In this document: positions 36,640 through 49,337 of the stretch, in pieces
Layout: the number at the start of each line of letters is the position of its first letter
Position numbering within the stretch: position 1 is the stretch's first letter
From: Clonostachys chloroleuca
Lineage: Eukaryota > Ascomycota > Sordariomycetes > Hypocreales > Bionectriaceae
Direction of reading: 5' to 3'
Assembly (NCBI GenBank): GCA_037952775.1
Contig: JBANAY010000003.1
Coordinates: forward strand, 3,162,001-3,226,000
Length of the DNA stretch: 64,000 nucleotides
Notes under the pieces: generated by a model
Database searches by the model: none
What the model saw: the letters and a program-made list of their open reading frames with translations, nothing else
What the model was told of the DNA's origin: nothing
Position numbers and translations under genes: made by a program

Positions 36640-38177
36640 TGGCAAGACAGGAGAGAGATACCCATCGGTTTGGTCTGGGATGTGACCGACAGTTTTTCTG
36701 CTTAATTACCAATACCCCCTCGGCAGCTTGGATTTTTTGGCGCCTTTTTACTTCATGCTTAGGTAGTTTGATTGGAAGTGGTGGACTGTAATGCGAAACT
36801 ATTCTCCCATCTTGTTTCCTGGTATCCCTCGCTCTCTTTGTGAAGAGACTAATGAAGTCTTCATGCCCAATGACAAACATCTTGTATCAGCGTGGTAAGG
36901 AGGATGAATAAGATGTCCAGTATTACTCCTCAATCTCCACAGCTCTCCTGATAGATCATCTTATGCTCGCACATCAGCCAAGTTGCCTAAAGACCATATG
37001 ACGGTGCCCAGGAAGGAAAGCCGATCACAAGATCTCTTCCATCCCTTTTCTCGGGTCCTTTATCTCCATGAACTCCGTGTGGTTTCATGTGAAGCCTTGA
37101 GTAATAACCTCCGTCAACTAGGTGCCGCCAACGAGTCAAACGTCACCGCTCACGATGCAGCATTTGATGACAAGACTATGATGAAACAGGTCTTCTTGAG
37201 ACTGTGAACTCCAAATAAATGCCTATCTGTAGCAGAAATTTGTTTATTCTTCCAAAAACCGTACTAATAGAATACTAATAGACTCAGGTAATATGTCACG
37301 AATAGCTCGTGCTCAGCCGGAGGCGAGGTGGGAAGCCGTCATCCTGATGGGTCTGGGTGGGGAGCAGCTGCAGCCAGGGAAGGTGGGGTGGGGGACCCTC
37401 GCAGAGAGAGTCAGTCTCAGGCCCCCCAACCAACCCCCAAGCAGGTAGTACACATGTACCGCCTACCAGCCATGATGTAGGTGCATCGATGCAGGCGCCA
37501 GGTATGATGTACAGTTCCATCATACCGCCCAGATTGACGACGGCAAGCACACGCAGGCGCAAGGATAGGGAGGGTTGGAGGGCTACATACAGCCTGCACG
37601 CTCCCCTTTCTCCACGGAAAAAAAGTGTTCATGGGTGCTGCTAACATGCATGTGGCATATCGTCACCCCCCACGAGCAATGGCAACCTCAGATGTACAAA
37701 TGTCAGAAAAGGTCCTAGCCACCTCTTGTGCCTAACCTATGCTAATACTTCCGACCGCCAAATCCTCGCTCATTCCTCTTCCAATCCATCTCTTTCTTCG
37801 TGCATCTCCAATCTAAGCACCCTTATCATTTGCTTTTCCTAGTTCATCGCAGGCTTTGTCTATGATATACCCGCTTCTTCCAGTGACGCCGTATTTCCTC
37901 AAACCTCCTCTCTCACCGTCATCCCCCCACATTTGCTACCAGCTCAATTCAGTAAAAGGAGGCTCAATTCGCTTGTCCAAGCTGATCCCACCTCTCTCGT
38001 CACGGGCGGACCCATCTTCTTGAGCTTTATGAACCGCTTTATCCATCCTGCCCGTGCCGGATCCGCTTGTCAATTTCATCCTCAGCACCCCCAACAATCC
38101 TGAGCGGCTTCCAACGTTTCCCTCTCCACCTCTATCTACCTAGACCGCCGTTTGACTACCTTGACGTTTCGCCAATC
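36640..38177. other. Intergenic, upstream of neutral trehalase
   Basis: About 1.5 kb. The right half is pyrimidine-rich and should contain the trehalase promoter and a long 5' leader. CCCCT pentamers (stress-response-element-like) occur at 36716-36720 and 37603-37607, but a five-base site is expected by chance. No gene is supported. Confidence 0.5.
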
Positions 38178-40613
38178 ATGTCTGGATCAGGAGGCCACCG
38201 AGCTCGTGGCTCCGACGAGTACAACGTTTACGATGACGCGAAAACGTACTATGGCTCTGCAGATCGCCACAACAATCGCTTTGGAGCTCGCACGAGAACC
38301 TATTCCCAGGTACGTCTGCTTTGCAGGCATTGTGAGGGGAAGTCATTCTAACTGTGATTAGAACAGTCTCTTTAAGCAGTTCGAGAGAGTTGGTCTTAAG
38401 GAGCCTTTCCGAAGAGGCAGCCATGGTAAGCAGAATTGATGCCGCCGAAGCTCGAAAGCTCCCCTTGTTGACCGTGTTGCGTTGCGGACGTACAGACGAG
38501 AACAACAGTCAATCCGGACGTCGATTTCTGATTCAGGTCGATTCCACTCTCGAGAACCTACAAGCCCAGGAAGATACCGATGGCAACATGCAAATCACAA
38601 TCGAAGACAGTGGTCCCAAGGTTATCTCTTTGCGAACAGCTGGCTCGGCAGGCCACAATCGCTTCGATGTCCGAGGAACATATATGCTGTCGAACCTGCT
38701 TCAGGAATTGACACTGGCTAAAGAATATGGACGCAAACAAATTATCCTCGACGAAGGTCGTCTCAACGAGAACCCCGTTGATCGATTGTCCAGACTTATC
38801 CGTGACCACTTCTGGGAGGGTCTCACTCGCCGTATCGATGCCTCAAGCATTGAGATTGCTGCCCGTGACCCCAAGGATTGGACCGATAACCCTCGACCCC
38901 GAATCTACGTCCCGGTTGGCGCGCCCGAACAGTTCGAGTATTACAAGAAGGTGGCAGCTGATCGACCAGAGATCAATCTGGACGTCCAGCTACTTCCCGA
39001 GAAGATCACGCCCGAATTGATCAGAGACATGAACGATGCACCTGGCCTACTTGCTGTCGCTGTAGACAAGGTCACGGATGAGAACGGCGAGACGACGCTT
39101 AAGGGTCTGCCTTTCGTTGTTCCTGGTGGCCGTTTCAACGAGCTTTATGGCTGGGACAGTTATATGACATCATTGGGTCTCTTGGTCAACGGCAGGGTTG
39201 ATTTGGCCAAGGCTATGGTTCTCAACTTTTGTTTCTGTATCGAGCACTATGGAAAGATTCTGAACGCCACACGGTCTTATTATCTTGGCCGATCTCAACC
39301 TCCTTTCTTGACCGATATGGCGTTGCGCGTGTATGAAAAGATCAAGCACGAGCCCGAGTCTCTGGAGTTCCTGCGCCGCTCCATCCTGGCTGCGATCAAG
39401 GAGTATCACAGTGTATGGATGAGCGAACAGCGCCTGGACCCTGTCACCGGCCTGTCGGTCTACTGCCCTGAAGGCTTGGGTGTCCCTCCCGAGACCGAGG
39501 CTAGCCACTTCGTCCACATCCTTGACCCATATGTGAAGAAGCACAACATGGAGTTCAAGGAATTTGTGAGGGCTTATAACTATGGAGAAATCAAAGAGCC
39601 CGAGCTCGACGAGTATTTCATGCATGATCGAGCAGTTCGAGAATCTGGCCATGACACAAGTTACCGTCTTGAAGGTGTTTGTGGCCACTTGGCGACGATT
39701 GATTTGAACTCGCTTCTTTTCAAGTACGAAACAGATATTGCCAGAACCATCCGCAGTCTGTTTGATGACAAACTTGTTGTGCCCGCCGAGTTTGCCGCCG
39801 GAACACCATACAAACCTGGCGAGGTGCTCTCTTCTGCGGCTTGGGACAGACGTGCCAAGCGCCGCAAGCTTACCATGGATAAGCTGATGTGGAATGAGCA
39901 GGAGGGCATGTTCTTCGATTACAATGTTAAGAAGCAGGAGCGGTGCACGTATGAGTCCGCGACCACCTTGTGGGCTCTCTGGGCTGGCATTGCATCGCCT
40001 AAGCAGGCGGTCGATCTAGTGAAGAAGGGTCTGCCGAGATTTGAGGCCTACGGAGGCCTTCTCTCTGGAACGGAGAAGTCTCGGGGAGAGGTCGGCTTGA
40101 AGCGACCTAACCGGCAATGGGACTATCCATACGGCTGGGCACCGCAACAAATCCTCGCCTGGACCGGGCTGCTCCGCTATAGCTTCACGGATGAGGCTGA
40201 ACGGCTCGCCTACAAGTGGCTGTTCATGATCACCAAGGCCTTTGTGGACTTCAATGGCGTTGTAGTGGAGAAGTACGATGTGACGCGACCCGTAGACCCC
40301 CACCGAGTTGATGCAGAGTACGGTAATCAGGGGCTCGACTTCAGAGGAGTCGCGAAGGAAGGGTAAGCGATTGTCTAACCAACTATTGGCCGCCTCCACC
40401 CCGGTCATTCAACTGTAAAATGTAACATATGCTAACTATGGGCGTCACAGATTCGGCTGGGTGAATGCAAGCTACGTCTATGGCTTGCAGATTGTCAATG
40501 CTCACATGAGACGGGCATTGGGGACCTTGACGCCGTACCCTACCTTTATCAAAGCGATCGAGGCCAATGATGAGAAGGCATTGGCCCAGCTGGGTCTCCC
40601 TGAAAATGAGTAA
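38178..40613 (+). CDS. nth1: Neutral trehalase
   Basis: Cytosolic glycoside hydrolase family 37 enzyme that splits trehalose to glucose on spore germination and after stress. Exons are 38178-38309, 38362-38425, 38496-40362 and 40451-40613, 741 residues, the fungal length. The N-terminal regulatory region has the PKA-type site RRGSHD and RTRTYSQ. A Ca-binding-like loop follows ([13 protein letters not shown]). Both family signatures are present: [14 protein letters not shown] and [10 protein letters not shown]. Exons 1 and 2 are needed: they supply the typical start [17 protein letters not shown] and [19 protein letters not shown], which the long third exon alone lacks. The C-terminus [20 protein letters not shown] comes from exon 4. 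Symbols differ between species (nth1, treB, ntl). Regulation by PKA phosphorylation and calcium is known for the family. Confidence 0.96.
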
Positions 40614-42704
40614 ATGTAGATAGGCATCGGGGGATTGGCTGTTTTTCCCCGTGATGGGAGAACGACCTTCGCACACATATTCCTTTCGTTTCTCGTGTCT
40701 CGTTTCTCCTGCCATATTTCTCCTGGTGTTATCTTTGGTCTATTCTCTTATAGAACTCACTCGGTTGGTAGACGGCAAAAAGGGGAGTCTCTGGGGTTGC
40801 TTCGTTGGGGGCCTACTCGAGGGATGGCGATGTTGGACTTTGAGCAAGCTCTGCTAGTTCCCAATGCTACATTCTGTGATATCTCATTTACGCAGACACA
40901 ATATTGTAAGCCTCGTGAGTTCCTTCTCTGAGCGTGAAGAGACATCTACCTTGATGTAACGTGAGAGGCACATGTCAGGATGTCCACGTCTGGATCATCC
41001 TCCGAGCAGGCTACGCAAAATATTCATGTGACGTGATGTGACGATGGTGCATTGCCAATCCGCCTACCTGACCCCAGAATATGCAGAAGAAATGAGAAGC
41101 ATAAGCCGATAGGGGAGAGGAAGAGGGAACGATTTCCCATTATTGAGTCACAGCAATATCAATATCGGAGCGAGTCTCGTAGGCCGAGGTAGTCCACGAG
41201 GAAATCTCGTAGATCCGTCTACAAACGAGCTGCATTCCCGGCTACATCTGGGGGAGGGTGTCTCCATGCACCTGGATCGAGAAAAGAAAGCACTAGTTGT
41301 CAAGGGGGAGAGACGAAGCGATTAGTTGGACTGGGGTGCCTTCACATGCTTTCTCACCCACCCGAGACCCAGCTCCGGTACCCCGGGCCTAAGGCGCAGC
41401 TGGATTTGGCTGAGGCGTCTCTCGTCCCTTCCCGGCAGTAATTCTAGTTCCTGCCATTTCTTGTCCTCCCTGCGCTTTCCTTTTGTTTCTTGGAGAGAAC
41501 TTAGGCAGGTACCTTCTTACGACGTAGACCAATTGTACTGGGCAAGTGAATCTTCATTCGACTATTTCCTTCACCCACCATCTCGCCGTGGCGTTCTCCT
41601 CTCATGCGCACGCGGTCCGTAGACGTTCGGTCACCCATCTCGCCATCTTGCATATCGACACACTCTCTCGGCATCGGCGCAGGGGTGGGGGCCTTCTTAC
41701 ATCCCATCAGCTGCGCTCGTTCCGCCGAGGGGGTGGGTTTGGATACACGGATGTGGCCCTGGAAGCCCCAGAAAATGGAGATCGGCCGTCATGGTTGTCT
41801 CACTGACTGTCGGGCCTATGCCATCCCAAATTCGGCACCTCGGCCAACGACGGCTATTGCCTTCTGAAGTCTAATTGCCGTGCAAACTCAATGGGGCCCC
41901 TTTGCTCCGAGAGGCCAGACGATGACAACTGCAGCGGAAAGCAAGACATCCATTGATTGAAGCACCTGCGATACCCACCAGCCCAACGGGGCAGCCCAAA
42001 GGAGCAACCAATGCTCGCCTGCGATTCGATGCACGAATGCTATGCTTAGCCTGGACTTTCCGTTAAACGAACCGCCAAGCTATCCCGATACTGAGCGCGC
42101 GCCGTGGGATTCCAGGTTCCGTGTACCTAGGCACACGGCATACATGTCACAGCTATGTCCCGGGGACGGCTATTTAGATGCACCGGCCTATTCCGGCGAG
42201 TTGCCCGTCTGCCACCTGTGACTTGACCTGACTCCCGAGGCGCAATGGCGTAAGTCTAGCACCTCAATTGGGGCAAGATGCACGAGCCGCCGTGGGAGCT
42301 GTACGGTACAGGTGAGTTTTCGTCTTAGTCTAGCTTCTCTGCTCTCATCTGCTTCGTTCTGGGGTTTTAGGCTGGGCCATTTGACCGACACGTGCCATCG
42401 AGTCATCGAGACCCTTCTTCCATTCTTCCTGGTTTGACCCTGCCTCTTACCAAACAGCCGATGTATGACTCTTCTCCATTCTCCGGTCGTCGTCCCGTGA
42501 ATTCTTTATATGAAGCTAGATCCCCTTCCCCTCCTTGACGTTCCTGACCCTGCTTATCTGTTCCTGAAGCATCGCGTGACCAGCTGTCTCTTACATCGCT
42601 AGTACTCCCATCCACTGCACTTATATCCCACCCCAACATCCATCTTTGACTTTCGTACTGCTCTGCCGTTGTACATCCAACCCCACACCCCACAAACTTT
42701 CATC
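40614..42704. other. Long intergenic, promoter of isocitrate lyase
   Basis: About 2.1 kb. The first 350 bases are the trehalase 3' region. The rest should contain the isocitrate lyase promoter and 5' leader; the last 300 bases are pyrimidine-rich. Several CreA/Mig1-type core sites occur (listed separately). Open frames at 41143-41867 lack recognisable content. No gene is supported. Confidence 0.5.
41331..42693. promoter_or_regulatory. Scattered CreA/Cre1-type sites (SYGGRG) upstream of icl1
   Basis: Matches to SYGGRG on either strand: CTGGGG 41331-41336, CCCCGG 41381-41386, GTGGGG 41685-41690, CCGGGG 42160-42165, and CCCCAC 42681-42686 and 42688-42693. The last two lie within 25 bases of the start codon. 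Isocitrate lyase is classically repressed by glucose through CreA in ascomycetes, so sites are expected. The motif is short and some matches will be chance, so this is a pointer rather than proof. Confidence 0.3.
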
Positions 42705-44616
42705 ATGGCGGCCAACAACATGGTCAATCAGTCCGTGAACCCGGACCACGAAGACGAGATCTTCGCAAAGGAGGTCGAGCAAGTCAAGACATGGTGGAGT
42801 GATTCCCGCTGGCGGCACACCAAGAGACCCTTCACCGCGGAACAGATTGTCTCTAAGCGAGGCAACCTGAAGATCGACTACCCCAGCAATGCCCAATCCA
42901 AGAAGCTTTGGAACATTCTTGAGAACCGTTTCGCGGTATGTTGTAGCTTCCTCGGCACTTCCATCCCTGGATCTTGGGAATATCGATGAACCTGTTGCTA
43001 AGTCGAACAATAGACCAAAGATGCCAGTTACACCTATGGTTGCATGGAACCTACCGCCGTTACACAGATGGCCAAGTACCTCGACACCGTCTATGTCTCA
43101 GGATGGCAATCGTCTTCAACTGCCTCATCATCTGATGAGCCTGGCCCGGATCTGGCTGATTACCCTTACGTTAGTATATCCTCATGCAGGCGATTCACAT
43201 CAGGCGTCGCTAACAGGCCCTTTCCAGACCACTGTCCCCAACAAGGTCGGCCATCTCTTCATGGCTCAGCTCTTCCACGACCGCAAGCAACGACAAGAGC
43301 GTCTGAGCGTCCCCAAATCCGAGCGATCAAAGCTGGCCAACATCGACTACCTCCGCCCCATTGTCGCCGATGCTGATACCGGACACGGTGGTTTGACTGC
43401 CGTTATGAAGCTCACTAAGCTTTTCATTGAGAAGGGTGCTGCTGGTATCCATATCGAGGACCAGGCTCCAGGAACTAAGAAGTGCGGCCACATGGCAGGC
43501 AAGGTTTTGGTGCCTATTAGCGAACACATCAACCGACTTGTTGCTATCCGTGCCCAGGCTGATATTATGGGTGAGTGACTTCTTCAACAGTCGCACGGCT
43601 GTGTGTCGTCAAGCCCCTCTGAAACTAACCGTCCGTGTAACAGGCTCTGATCTTGTTGCTGTCGCCCGTACTGACGCCGAAGCCGCCACACTCATCACAA
43701 CCACCATTGATCCCCGCGATCATGCTTTCATTATTGGTTCAACGAACCCTAGCCTGCCGGCACTCAATGAGCTTATGATCAAGGCTGAGGGCGAAGGCAA
43801 GACAGGTGGTGAGCTGCAACGCATTGAAGATGAGTGGCTCGCCGCCGCCAACCTTCAGCGTTTCGACGATGCTGTCGTCTCAGCCATTGATGCCGAGAGA
43901 AGCATCTCCAACAAGGCTCAAGCCAAGAGCGACTATCTGTCGGGGGCCAAGGGCAAATCCAACACTGAGGCGCGTGCCGTTGCCCGTAAAGTCTTGGGCA
44001 AGGATGTCTTCTTCGACTGGGAGGCACCCCGAACACGCGAGGGTTACTACCGTCTGAAGGGCGGATGCGACTGTGCTATCAACCGAGCCATTGCCTACGG
44101 CCCATACTGCGATGCCATTTGGATGGAGAGCAAGTTGCCCGACTATGCCCAAGCGCAGCAGTTTGCTGAGGGCGTCCACGCTGTCTGGCCAGAGAAGAAG
44201 TAAGTTGTCAATTCAACATGGATTTTGATTACCAAAAAGCTAACAAACTGGAATCTAGGCTTGCTTACAACCTGTCTCCCTCTTTCAACTGGAAGACGGC
44301 GATGCCACGCGACGAGCAGGAGACATACATCCGACGCTTGGCGGGCCTGGGTTACTGCTGGCAGTTCATCACATTGGCCGGTCTGCATACAACAGCACTG
44401 ATCAGTGACCAGTTCGCAAAGGCCTACAGCAGTGTGGGCATGCGAGCGTACGGAGAGCTTGTCCAGGAGCCCGAAATGGACCACGGCGTGGATGTAGTCA
44501 AGCACCAGAAGTGGAGTGGTGCCACCTATGTTGACGAGCTCCAGAAGATGGTGACGGGAGGTATCAGCTCAACGGCGGCAATGGGCCATGGTGTGACGGA
44601 AGACCAGTTCAAATAA
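42705..44616 (+). CDS. icl1: Isocitrate lyase (glyoxylate cycle)
   Basis: Cleaves isocitrate to succinate and glyoxylate, needed for growth on acetate and fatty acids, usually peroxisomal or cytosolic in fungi. Exons are 42705-42935, 43014-43169, 43228-43570, 43644-44199 and 44259-44616, 547 residues, the usual length. Seen: [35 protein letters not shown] (metal-binding), [18 protein letters not shown] with the catalytic Cys (codon 43483), [54 protein letters not shown] and the C-terminal [20 protein letters not shown]. No C-terminal PTS1 is present (ends DQFK), which is common for filamentous-fungal enzymes. All four introns are short with clean donors and acceptors. The 2-methylisocitrate lyase paralogue differs in the catalytic region, so the glyoxylate enzyme is preferred. 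Confidence 0.96.
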
Positions 44617-45330
44617 GCTGGCTGAGTTAGGGTGAGAGGAGTTGGTCGAAAAGTGAGGCATAAGTAGAGCCAAGAGTCGGAGGGGTAATGAGACTATGAA
44701 ATCAAAGATCCTTGATATATGGAAGTCGCGGTTTTTGTTCGCTTATGTTATGGCCTGACCAGTCAGGGGTTCTATTTACCTACTTATACCACTGTCACAT
44801 ATTCTGTTCACAAAAATAGCGCTACTTGATATCCCGGTGACTTTTTGCCTATTTTGTTATGGGAAGCTGCAAGTAATTGGCTCAGTGAGGCTGCCTGTCA
44901 CCCTGAACGTAGACCGGGGCCTGCCGGCATCACACGGGTACTTTTATCACTCATCGATTGATCTTTGGGCAGATGGCTCGAAGGAGAGTTGCTATGGTTT
45001 AATTGCTAGAAAGGCTAATGTGCTCAAATACAGATGTGTCTTTAGCAACGACCATGTTTGGTACAAGTTACACATTCAGATATGGTTATTGACTTGACAA
45101 ACCAACCAGTGATCCGGATTCCGAGCAACTCCCGATGGGCTTGGCATATGCGGGGAATTGGCATGCCCCTCCCCCGGCCTTTTGGGGTAAGGATTCGGGA
45201 TAGTTTGAGTGTAAAGTGAAAAAACAACGAGAAGATGCCAGAACCCGACATATGAACACAATGAACACGAATTTGGTGCAAGGATGGATGACCATGAAAT
45301 CGCTCGAAGGAGACAGTTGAGGGTCTTCCT
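44617..45330. other. Intergenic, between icl1 and the NLR-like pseudogene
   Basis: About 700 bases of 3' sequence between convergent genes. No gene is supported; the short frames lack recognisable content. Confidence 0.5.
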
Positions 45331-48300
45331 CTAGGTTGACTTTGGGGCTTTCTCAGCATGACCGTGTGGTTTTTGTCGTTTAAACGCTTTCGTCGCTGCT
45401 TTTTCTAGGATCTCTTCAAGCTGCGCAACCAATTAGCAGATGAGTATTAGAAGCTAGGTAGGCGTTGTAAGCAGCCACAAACCGAACTGAATTTGAAAGT
45501 TAGCCATCCAGTAAAACTGAGGCTTAAGCATATTCCTCCGATAAGGAGGAACCAGCGCCAGTCCGGGTTGTCTTGGAGCAAATTGATATTCATCCCAAAC
45601 AAAGTCTACAAGAAATCCAAATTTAGTTATCAGCAGTATATGGAACCTGGCTTGACAGTCTTGACGTACCGCCGAGAAAGTTGCCGGAAGAAAAATGAAC
45701 TGGTGCGAATGAGTTGAATACATGCATTAGGTGCCCGTGTCAAAACTCACCGTTATCCAGCTTAGACGCTTCATGCTTCGAGTCATCGAGTTGGATCTCT
45801 CAGACTGCCTGATAGAGATCAGATTGGACTCCTCCGGAAGGTCAGAGAACCCAAGACTTGAGATGTGCGTACTGCCCTAACCATTTCAATGAGATTTTCA
45901 TATGACGAATCCAGCGAATCTAATTGCTTTCCGATGCTGTCTTGTAAGTCTTGAACTGTCTTTTGAGTTCATCCATGGCGTCGAATTCGAAGTATTGGCG
46001 GTTATAACTCTTGCCGAACGAAATTGTTCTGTTGGCGTGTCGCTGCAACAGTGGCCGCATCGCCGCCCACTTCTGTACGTCAAACATCAGGCGTCTCAAG
46101 AGATTCAGGTTGTTGTCAGATTTTCTCATTATCTCCTCATGCCGAGTAGCGTTTATTAGGAACCGATAGGGCCAGATATAGACATCCGGGCAACTCACCA
46201 ATCCCTATAGCCGACTTTGGGCCTCTTGGCACACTTCCAACCATCTGGTCTTCAAGGATCCAATGAGTTGTACTACAAGCCCCAGCTGTTGATCCGGTAT
46301 GGAAGCTTGAGGCATATTGCTAAAGGACGCAATTGACTCCCATGGCAATGTGATTCGGGCCCGGGCCATTACCTATGATACCCCTATTCGCGCCTTTCCA
46401 GGATTCTTACCAAACATATCGTAGAGAATGTCTTCAGTGCTTTCTCCGACAGGGAACCAAAATGAGGCAGAATATTTATGAACATTTGAATTTCCAGTTA
46501 CTGCATGAGGAAGACCTTCGATGAAGATCAGCTCATTTTCGACATGGGATTTTGGAAACCAGTCAGTTTCCCAAAAGTTTGAAGATTTCTCATCGAGCTA
46601 ACAAACGTCAGTATTTCTATCAGAGATTGGCCTATAAACTTACAACCGATGCCTCTGGTCGATATTCTCGATCGGTGAGCCGACGATTGTCTCGATATTG
46701 GCTGTGTCTGAATCCGAGAGAAAATTTAACAAGCTCTTGCCGTCTCGTGATTGTGCCAAGTGAAGAACGTCCGAATTATCCTTCTCATACATTTTTCGGA
46801 GGCCGATTGCAGTAATACCAGTCGTGCTTGCTGAACGCTCTAGCAGCAAGTTGGCAATATCAACCCATCCCAACCGAAACGCAATGTTCAAGGCCGTTTC
46901 CCCATTGCTGTCCTTGGCGTTGATACTAGCACCTTCGTTCAGAAGCTTAAAAGTTAATTCATAATCACCTTGTATCGCAGCTTTGTGCAACTGGGTTCTG
47001 TTCCATGCCCTATTTCCTTGCCGAATTTCGTTGGAAGTGGTAACCGCATCGTGATTCCGCAGCAATTTCTCAACTGCCTTGTGGTTTCCTTTGATGGTCC
47101 AATCTAATGGGGTACGCCCGAGGCTGTCTTTTGCGGTGGAGGTATCATGCCCAGGCTTGAGCATTGCGCGTACCACTATTTCCAACCCGAACAAAGCGGC
47201 TAGGTGCAGGCCAGTCACTCCTTTTCTCAGTTCATCTAAAAATTCCACTGTACCTGCTTTCATAGCTTGATAAGAACTGCGTACTAAAGCGTCCTGATCC
47301 AGGAAGTTGATAACCCGTTGAAGATCAGAATCGGTCGCTTTAGATGCATGATGTCCCCAATGTTTAGCGGCTTAGACATAGAGAGGGTATGATTTGAGTC
47401 GAGCTTCGAAGTCTTCGGGTAATAAGCATGGATCTGTTTTAAAGACACTTCGCGACAAGTAAGTGATGCAAGTCCTCCCAATAATAGCGTCGATATCCGA
47501 GATCCAGTCAGTGGCAACCTTGTGCTGAAGATATAGGCGTACACTTCGAAGGGGTATGTGAATGGCCCCAGAAAGCTAGTCATGAACCATGTAATGGACA
47601 TAACCAACCATTTGGGGCCCAAATTCTTTTATCTCACTTGGTTCGAGCACTGCCGGATCACTACTCAAGTGTCTCGCATCAACCAACTCGCCAACTGTTA
47701 GAGGCTCTTTTGAGTTGACGATCCAGCCAATGGCTAGCTTTGCGGTTGGGCCGAGAGTCTCACCATTCATTCTCATGGAGCTCCGTTCGCCTTCGAATTT
47801 TTGTTCCGGGTATGTCACGATTTCTTGAGGTGAGAGTACTTGACCTGATACGAACACCTTGAAAGAGCGAGAACCTATTTCGCGTAAAAGTCTCACTAGC
47901 TGAAGCTACGTGCCGCAATCACATTCATCTATCCCGTCTAGAATGACATAGATGGGGGTTCCCGCATTAAATGAACGAGAGGCGATCATTTCTCCTAGGT
48001 GATTCTCAAGTGCGTCTTCTGCGAGGGACGAACCCGTTCTGTCAATGGCAAAGTATTGGACTAATGCCGGGTATAATCGACAAATCTGCAAGATAAGAGA
48101 TTTAACAATTTCAATGTATCCTGTAGAGGATGAGTGCGAGTAAGAGCAGAAATGATAGAGAACGGGCGACTCTTGTAGAGTGCTCTCAGAATGGCCACAA
48201 GCTGAGTGGCAAAGACAGTCTTCCCGCTTCCAAGATGCCCTTCTAGGGCCAAAAAGGCCGGGGAGGCGCTTGTAGTGAGCCATTGATTGACTGGGGTGAT

Positions 48301-49337
48301 TTAGCAGCCAATGATGTGGAAAAACAGGCTTGAATGCTCCAGAAACGATAGAATTAAAGACTTGTGACTGTTCGGATTCGTTCGTCTCGAGCCAATCAGA
48401 AATGTCGAGATAATGAAAAGCTTTTTCCGTTTGTTTACACATGTCAATTCCTTCAAGAAATAAATCCTCGTAATGTTTTCCCTCGATAGTCCAGATCCCG
48501 TCGTCGAAGGTGTTCCGGTGTGCTTTCAGGCCGTTGATGATGCCCTCAATGTGTAGCTTGCGGTATCCCCATGCCTTAAAGAATCGATGCTTCCAGTCTA
48601 CAACTCGTTAGGATAGTTTGGCCCTCACTTTTTAAATATGAAAACATACTTACTGCCACCCCGCACAACTTCGTATACATGAGTATGAAACTTGAAGATG
48701 TCTGCGTATATCATAGCCAGGGACTCTATCAAGCCAGGGTGATCCATAAGTACGATCTGATCGTTCACAGAAAAATCTATTAGCTTGGTAGCTCGAATGT
48801 AGATATTCATAGTTTTTTGATACGCTCTGGGATACTCTAGTGTTATCTGCATATGATATTTCAGTACCCTATGCGCAAACTTCTAGTGAGGGCAGCTCTA
48901 TTGCTCAAGAATGTCAGGTTTTATCAAGGTATACTTAGCTCCAAGAACAAACGGGCTGGAGCCCATGAGAAGGGTAAGACATTGTGCGTCACGGCAAACT
49001 GATGCCAATGATTTTTTGAAAAATTTCCCAAAGTGGCAAATATAAACTCAGGATTCTCACACGGATCCTGAGTGGTGAGGGAATCAGTTGATGACCCATC
49101 CAAAGTGGCACAGGTAAGCTCGCTGAAGTCGTCCGGCGATACAACTCGCTTGAAATTCTCGAATGCCATCCTGACATCGTCACGGCTATCGAACGCACTC
49201 AGGCCTTTAGGTATTCTCTCAACAAGCGTATGTCCGAGGAGGGGACCAAGTGACAAATGATCTGGCACGGTAAGGGTAACCTGTTCGCTGTCCTCGGACG
49301 CCCCGTGGATATGTTCTGGATCCTCAAGGGAAGACAT
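45331..49337 (-). pseudogene. NLR-like STAND protein: NACHT-type NTPase, ankyrin repeats, CorA-like membrane tail (broken)
   Basis: Read from 49337 down. The N-terminal part (MSSLEDPEHI..., VRMAFENFKRVVSPDDFSE, HNVLPFSWAPARLFLELS) and the next exon (HPGLIESLAMIYADIFKFH) resemble the helical N-terminal region of fungal STAND proteins. Next are Walker A (LEGHLGSGKTVFATQL, near 48215-48250) and Walker B (PIYVILDGIDEC, near 47915-47950), then at least three ankyrin-type repeats (TGLHLAALFGLEIVVRAML, RTPLDWTIKGNHKAVEKLL, TQLHKAAIQGDYELTFKLL, 46830-47230). The 3' part (about 46370-45331) is CorA-like: LIGSLKTRWLEVCQEAQSRL, then SMKRLSWIT, FIFLPATFSA, LFGMNINLLQDNPDWRW and a second helix. The GMN motif lies across two good introns. 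Breaks: in-frame stops at 47906-47908, 47576-47578 and 47372-47374, and several one-base frame changes. Family members act in self/non-self and immune-like signalling. Confidence 0.75.

Noticed and set aside
46640..48442. Several short separate genes on the minus strand
   Set aside because: They share one frame or join through introns and one-base slips, and their motifs follow NTPase-ankyrin order. They are pieces of one broken gene.
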